Assembly: GCA_030704615.1 (NCBI GenBank)
Contig: CM060733.1
Span: 25,794,001-25,854,000, forward strand
Reading direction: 5' to 3'
DNA length: 60,000 nt
Source: Takakia lepidozioides
Taxonomy: Eukaryota > Streptophyta > Takakiopsida > Takakiales > Takakiaceae
In this document: one piece after another, positions 55,226 to 60,000 of the stretch
How the letters are laid out: every line of letters begins with the position of its first letter
Position numbering within the stretch: position 1 is the stretch's first letter
Notes under the pieces: generated by a model
Told to the model about the DNA's origin: nothing
The model's database searches: none
The model's input: the letters and a program-made list of their open reading frames with translations, nothing else
Position numbers and translations under genes: made by a program

Positions 55226-56620
55226 CAAACATAATAAAAGGAACTCACCTAGTTTGCAAAGAACTCACTAAGCCAGAAAAACTCACCAAGCCCCAAACAA
55301 ACAAAACCCTCAACCAGCCGCCGCCCTAAAAGATCCTACCTCATCCATCCTAAATTCATCCCTAAATTCATCCATGGATAACAAACATGCTATGGAGCAT
55401 GTAGCATGGGGCTTCGCATGGAGCATGGGGCGCTCATAGAGCATGGGGCATGGTGAGGAAAGGGCATGGGGCCCGATAGTGGGGCTGGTTGACTGCACTA
55501 AATGGCAGAAGGCCTTATTATAGCCATTAAATATGAGTGGCTTCCTGTAGGGACAAGTCTCTCTTGAGGCTAATCCTAGATGACGAATATCCAGAGGCGC
55601 AGAGAACCAAGTAGAAATCAAGTCAGTGGCAACATCAATGCAAGTGTGGCAAGCTGGTCCACTAGGAATCACGTTGGTCTATCCAAAGTTAAATGCCAGC
55701 AAGCAGTTTTATTTATCACTGTGCTACAACAATACTATGTAATAGGAGGTAGAGTTCTACCAATGGGAGTGATTGTGTGAGAACACTTTCCACCAGACTG
55801 GAGTATGCTGCAGATTTCTTTCTTCATGGTATGATGGTTTCACTCTTGCCAATGTATCTGCTGACACATCCATATTTGTTTTTTCTTACTTTCATGGCGG
55901 CTAATGTTCCTTGGATGTCAGAGAGCAGCCAAGGACAGCAGCCAAGGAACTAATTTTAATTCTTGCACACAAAAAAGAATTGAAGTAGAGATAGATCATT
56001 AGTTGCAGTCTTTGGTTCGTTCATAAAGCCAATAGTCCTAAGTTGATAGGGAAAACTAAACGACCCTACTACTGAGCAAAATGTTGTCAGTAAAACCTCT
56101 AACCTCACTAAGCCAATTGTCCCAGACCCTAGGCCACTTGCTCCAACAACACTAACGGTACGTTCACACTTGTCGTTTGGCTACCGTCCATAAGGGCTTT
56201 GCCATAGGATTCATCGAGACTGATAGCGGTCATCATAACTACTTATCGTAATTATTTTTTATCTATCGACTTCCAAGCTAACTTCGCTCACATCTAAAGA
56301 TAAATATTGCATATCGGTAACTACTTATCGTGACTGCACTATCTCTGTTCATGAGTATGTCATCAGTAAACCACGGTATCGTTGTCATGAATGCCATTTT
56401 TTTTTCTGATACATCATACCAGTTGCTTCAATCGTCTCTTCCCTTTTTGTGTTCCATTTTTGTAGGTTTTCTGCTCATTCGGAGCTCGAGTGTTTTTCGT
56501 GCTCATTCTTGTGCATTCACCGTTTCTGCTCATTTGGAGCTCAGTTCTTGGTGTTTTATGTGCCCATTCTTATGTGATTTTGCTCATTTTTGTGCTCCTT
56601 TTTGTGTGCTCAGATCAGTT
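55226..56620. other. No gene seen
   Basis: A GCATGGRGC-type short repeat at about 55385-55475 and a duplicated TAACTACTTATCGT at 56240 and 56321. The plus-strand frame 56330-56623 is Cys/Ser/Phe-rich and probably not coding. No RNA gene recognised. Confidence 0.4.
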
Positions 56621-56623
56621 CCC

Positions 56624-57110
56624 ATGAGGCCAAACAAAGTGATCCTTCTTGTCCAATTGCAAGCACATGATCAAATCATGTTGTGCCATGACGCTGAGAA
56701 ACACGATGATTTTATGAGAGATCTCTGGGAGCCTAAGAGCAGATGAGCGTTTGAAGCGATTCGAAATTCTCTCATCCTGCATCACTTTAGGTTGTCTTCC
56801 AATTTTGAACTGCTCATGAGTAAGGAAGTAGGCGATTGGGTGAAAGCGAAGAGCACTGCGTGGTACTCAAACTTTCTTATGACACGATAATCAACGATGG
56901 ATCGAGCACTTTCGAGTGACCAGAGAGGTTGTTGTGCAATTGACAGAGCGATTGCGACCTTTAATTGAGGAAAAAAACACCAAGTATAGGGCGGCCGTTC
57001 TTGTGGGAATTAGTTTAAACTCTCCCATGGTGTAGATTATCTCCAATGTAGTGAGCTTTTTGCAATAGGGAAATCTACAGTCAATTTGGTCCTCCACGAA
57101 ACCTTGGGAT
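56624..57110 (+). pseudogene. PIF/Harbinger transposase N-terminal remnant
   Basis: Plus-strand pieces in family order: ATG at 56624 (MRPNKVILLVQLQAHDQ); AKSTAWYSNFLMTR at about 56850; after a one-base shift RWIEHFRVTREVVVQLTERL and RPLIEEKNTKYRAA (56895-56990); after further breaks a helix-turn-helix SELFAIGKSTVNLVLHETL (57045-57105). This is the conserved N-terminal DNA-binding section of Harbinger (DDE_Tnp_4) transposases. The catalytic DDE domain is not found; the sequence changes to a MULE at about 57170. Dead remnant. Confidence 0.65.
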
Positions 57111-57169
57111 AGAGTTGGTGACTTCGTCCTGGGAGAGGAGAGTTTGGAGGACTACCCCACTCAGTTTTG

Positions 57170-60000
57170 GGTGAATATCCATTCTAAAGTGGAACCCGGC
57201 TCGCGAAAAGCACCCAGAGCCAACACATTTCTGTCCAGTATTATGTGTGCACCATCCTCAGTGCCAATGCTGTTTCAAGGTCCAGCAATGCTATCTCGCC
57301 CCTGACATCTGTGTCCTCACGTACTACAACAACATGGAGCATACAGATGCGCAAAGGAAACCCTCGCATGGGAAGTCCGCAGAGTTCAGGAACACCCGCC
57401 ACGCCTATGCACCACACATTAGCGAGGAATTGAAAGCCTGGGTCGTCGAGTGTTTGTGCCGAGGCCTGTCGGTCGCCCAAATCATGATGGAGCATAAAGA
57501 GCACGTGATGAACAACACCGGCTTGGGCGATGCATGGACCCGCGATGATTTCTTGTTGAAGCAAGATGTTCGCAACCTTGCCGAGAAACGTGCGTGGCAA
57601 ACCTTCAAAAAGCACGCCGATGATGCAGAGAGTGTGCACATGTGGAGAGACCAGAATCCTGCGTCCGTTTTTTTCTATCAAGAGGAGAAATTAGCCAACA
57701 TTCGAGCATTTTGATGGAGATTTGACATTCACTATTGGCATACAGACTCCGTGGCAGAAACGACGAATGCTGGAACTAGGACATGACCGTATCGTTGCAT
57801 GTGATGCAACCTTTGGGACAAATCATGACAAGGTACTATTCGAACGATTCCATGGACTTGTACGAGCATGATAGCATAGTACCATGCAACATTCACATAA
57901 TATTTGGTGTGCTGACCCTTTCTATATATTTTCATGTGTACGTTGCGGAAGACCGAGAGGCAGACCCACTGTGAACCGCTACAGACCTCATCACTCTTAT
58001 GAAGTCTTCTCGTGCAGAACTGAGCGGAATTTGCATGCTCTGACCATCTTACATTGTGCATTCCAACAGTTCCCATTGTACACGTTGATGGTCTTCGACG
58101 AGTGGTTGAACGGTATACCAGTTGCCTATATCCTATCCGCGAGGAATCGGACAAGAGACCTGGTTCCGTAGATGAGAGCCTTGCGCGATTCACGCCTTGC
58201 GCGATTCACTCCTCGCAAATTTGCCGAGCTGGCGACCCAATGCCTTCATTGTGGACGATGCCGAAGTAGTTATTCGGTAAGTCTGTTGGTCCACATCACC
58301 GGTCCATTGTCGAGGTCCACTGCAGCAGTCCATTGCTACAGTCCACTGGCAGACTCCTATGGCGAAACCCGATGGCAGTTCGCTGGGCAAATCCATTGGT
58401 AGTCCGCTGTCAAGTCCGGTCATCAGTCCCCTGGCAAGTCCGCTGGCAGTCCCCGGCAAGTCCGCTCGGCAGTCCGCTGCCAAGTCCGCTGCCAAGTCCA
58501 CTCAGCAGTCCCTGGGGTCGGCCGTCCGCTGCCAAGTCCGCTCGGCAGTCCCTGGCAAGTCCGCTGTGGCAGTCCAATGGGGCAGTCCGCTGATGCAGTC
58601 CGCTGCCCCAGTCCTAGCTAGGGGAAGTCCAATGGGGAAGTCCAATGGGGTTATTCCACCACATCAACGTCATGGCATTGTACTGTCCACTGGGCGAGTC
58701 CAGTGGCTCTGCCCGCTGATACAGGTCGCTGTTACAGTCCACTCCGGCAGTCCACCATTGCAGTCCGATCCCAAGACTCTAATATGTACCATGTGTGTTG
58801 TGCAGAATTGTTTTTGAAGGAGTACTCATTTTCCTCTGCCTTTGGCATGTCCGCAAGGCATGGGTGAAGCAATCATGCAAGAAAACGAAGGATCCGGTGA
58901 CCGCTGTAAACTTGTTGAAGGATATGGGAGACCTCATGTACTGTAGAGGGGGACCACGCAACGAGAAAAGAGCGCTTCGGTGGGTTGCAAGGAGAATCCG
59001 TCGTATGAGGTCAAAATACCCGAAAGGACATGAATTTCTTGACTATATCGAACAGTACTGGAAACCCAAAATAGCAATGTGGTGTACAGCAGCCCGCCAT
59101 GTCCCTCATGCGAGCCAAGACACAAACGCAAGCATTGAGGCATACCATGGAAATCTGAAGGCAAGACTTGCCATGGGGAAAGGCAAGATGAATGGTCGTA
59201 GAGTGGACTGGCTTATATGGGAACTCACTGGCCGTGTGCTAACACACTACTGATATGCAATCCATTTGAAGACCCACGGGTTCATAAGAAATGACAAACA
59301 CGGAAAGTACATATCCAGTTCTATACTTGCGGCACGAGACATTCATGCTGAGAGTGTTACTCTTCCCTTGGGTCCTGGTGAACCAGCCTACGTTCTCAGC
59401 AGCAACCACCCCGGCACAACATACATTGTTTACAATCCTGATTGCGATTGGGGTTGTTGCACGTGCCCATGGGCAATGAAGGGAAACTTATGCAAGCATC
59501 AGGTCCGTGTCCTGAAGATGCTTCACCCTGACCTGCAGGATGGCCTCCTTGTGCGCGCTTGTGGCACGGCGCTGGGAACCATTCATGGAGGATTACCTAA
59601 CTTGCTCTTGGGCAATGGTGCCGGTGGCAACGACGAATCCAATCAGTTCATGGAAAGACATCCTCCGGACGACTTCCCCTACGACGAGGCACCTCTGGAG
59701 GTCTCAGCCTCATTGGAACAAGAATTCACGGACATACTTCGCATTGTAGGTGATAACAAATACCTGGAGGCACATGCCCGATCTGCTCTTCATGTGTGCA
59801 GAGGGCAGCTCGTTGATATCCTGGCGAAAAGTGCGGCTGGAATGTTGCACCCTGCGGCAGCGAAGGCTTTCCGTCCTCTGAACGACAACAACAACATGTC
59901 TCTGAAAAAGAGACGAGATTTCGTGGAGGCCTGGAAAACCCGGCCTAGGGTTTTGTGGAGAACCAGCAAGAGGGTGTCTGCACCTGCATCTGCAGCACAT
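57170..60000 (+). pseudogene. MULE (Mutator-like) transposase with SWIM zinc finger, runs off window
   Basis: Exons in order: 57177-57713 (Cys-rich N-terminus, then PHISEELKAWVVECLCRGLS, SVHMWRDQNPASVFFYQ); after a one-base shift GHDRIVACDATFGTNHDK (first catalytic Asp, ending at a GTAC donor, 57830); 58070-58168 (PLYTLMVFDEWLNGIPVAYI); then WRPNAFIVDDAEVVIR (second Asp, 58225-58277) ending at GTAAGT; after an intron IFLCLWHVRKAWVKQSCKKT (58825-; C-x2-H) and TNASIEAYHGNLKARLAMG (catalytic Glu, 59130). After an in-frame TGA (59251-59253) come the SWIM finger CCTCPWAMKGNLCKHQ (59458-59505) and an open frame to the window end. Lesions: frameshift about 57713, TAG 58169, frameshift about 58220, TGA 59251. 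Confidence 0.88.
58290..58780. repeat. AGTCCGCTG-type minisatellite in MULE intron
   Basis: Dozens of degenerate 10-14-bp units (CAGTCCGCTGCCA, GAGTCCACTGG and similar) fill the intron between GTAAGT at about 58278 and the acceptor GTTGTGCAG at about 58803. The open frames across it are repeat artefacts. Confidence 0.85.

Noticed and set aside
58333-58817. Plus- and minus-strand ORFs across the MULE intron
   Set aside because: Products are simple repeats of the minisatellite unit.
1-60000. tRNA, rRNA or snRNA genes
   Set aside because: No cloverleaf, B-box-like core or rRNA landmark was recognised on either strand by eye; a tRNAscan/Infernal run would settle this.

Overview
The window is eukaryotic nuclear DNA, almost certainly from a land plant. 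Evidence for this is the mixture of decayed PLS/DYW-class pentatricopeptide-repeat (PPR) genes, Ty3/gypsy polyproteins with plant-type DGGS protease and Tat/Athila-like reverse transcriptase, an En/Spm (CACTA) transposon with plant transposase domains, a Mutator-like (MULE) transposase with a SWIM zinc finger, a PIF/Harbinger remnant, and GT-AG introns. The very repetitive, E/DYW-rich PPR debris and the bulk of transposons suggest a seed-free plant (fern, lycophyte or bryophyte), but that is only a guess. I see no intact ordinary host gene, no rRNA or tRNA and no CRISPR.

Layout. 1-3.7 kb: low-information DNA with a CT microsatellite, a poly-C run and small inverted repeats. 3.8-5.9 kb: unrecognised coding-like ORFs, divergently arranged. 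5.96-7.51 kb: a striking tandem array of about 137-bp units, each built round a 30-bp palindrome (two degenerate copies lie upstream). 7.74-10.34 kb: minus-strand PPR/E/DYW pseudogene. 10,338-51,104: one 40.8-kb composite Ty3/gypsy retrotransposon inserted into that PPR region, flanked by a 5-bp target duplication AGCAT (10,333-10,337 and 51,105-51,109). It is on the minus strand, with three LTRs and two internal domains (LTR-internal-LTR-internal-LTR). 51.1-52.04 kb: the PPR region resumes. 52.04-54.3 kb: further dispersed repeats. 54.3-55.25 kb: two small tandem repeat families and a hairpin element. 56.6-57.1 kb: PIF/Harbinger transposase remnant. 57.18-60.0 kb: MULE transposase running off the end.

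The retrotransposon encodes gag (with zinc knuckles), protease, RT, RNase H and integrase. After integrase, in the same sense and in one copy in the same open frame, comes an additional polypeptide of about 1,400 codons: a low-complexity repeat leader, a zinc-knuckle remnant, a conserved helical region, an acidic linker, a long coiled coil and a helical C-terminal domain. It ends about 15 bp before the polypurine tract. It is present twice (40.0-44.8 kb; and 11.3-14.3 kb plus 33.2-34.9 kb) and I do not recognise it as a whole.

The second copy of that extra ORF is split by an 18.9-kb CACTA transposon (14,269-33,186) with near-perfect terminal inverted repeats beginning CACTACAA and a 3-bp TAT target duplication. 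The transposon has a divergent gene pair: a minus-strand TnpD-like transposase (27.4 to 17.0 kb, with a 6.8-kb interval between first and second exons) and a plus-strand TnpA-like gene (27.6-32.0 kb) that contains an FCP1/NIF-type HAD phosphatase-like domain between its two transposon-specific domains. It also carries host-gene debris: PPR/E-motif pieces, two fragments of the gene for 40S ribosomal protein eS1 (RPS3A), and repeats that also occur outside it.

All large ORFs carry lesions. In the retrotransposon most stops I could compare between copies replace a glutamine codon (C to T), as expected of methylated, silenced transposons. The strongest candidates for something undescribed are the palindromic 137-bp array, the giant extra ORF, and the TnpA-FCP1 chimera.
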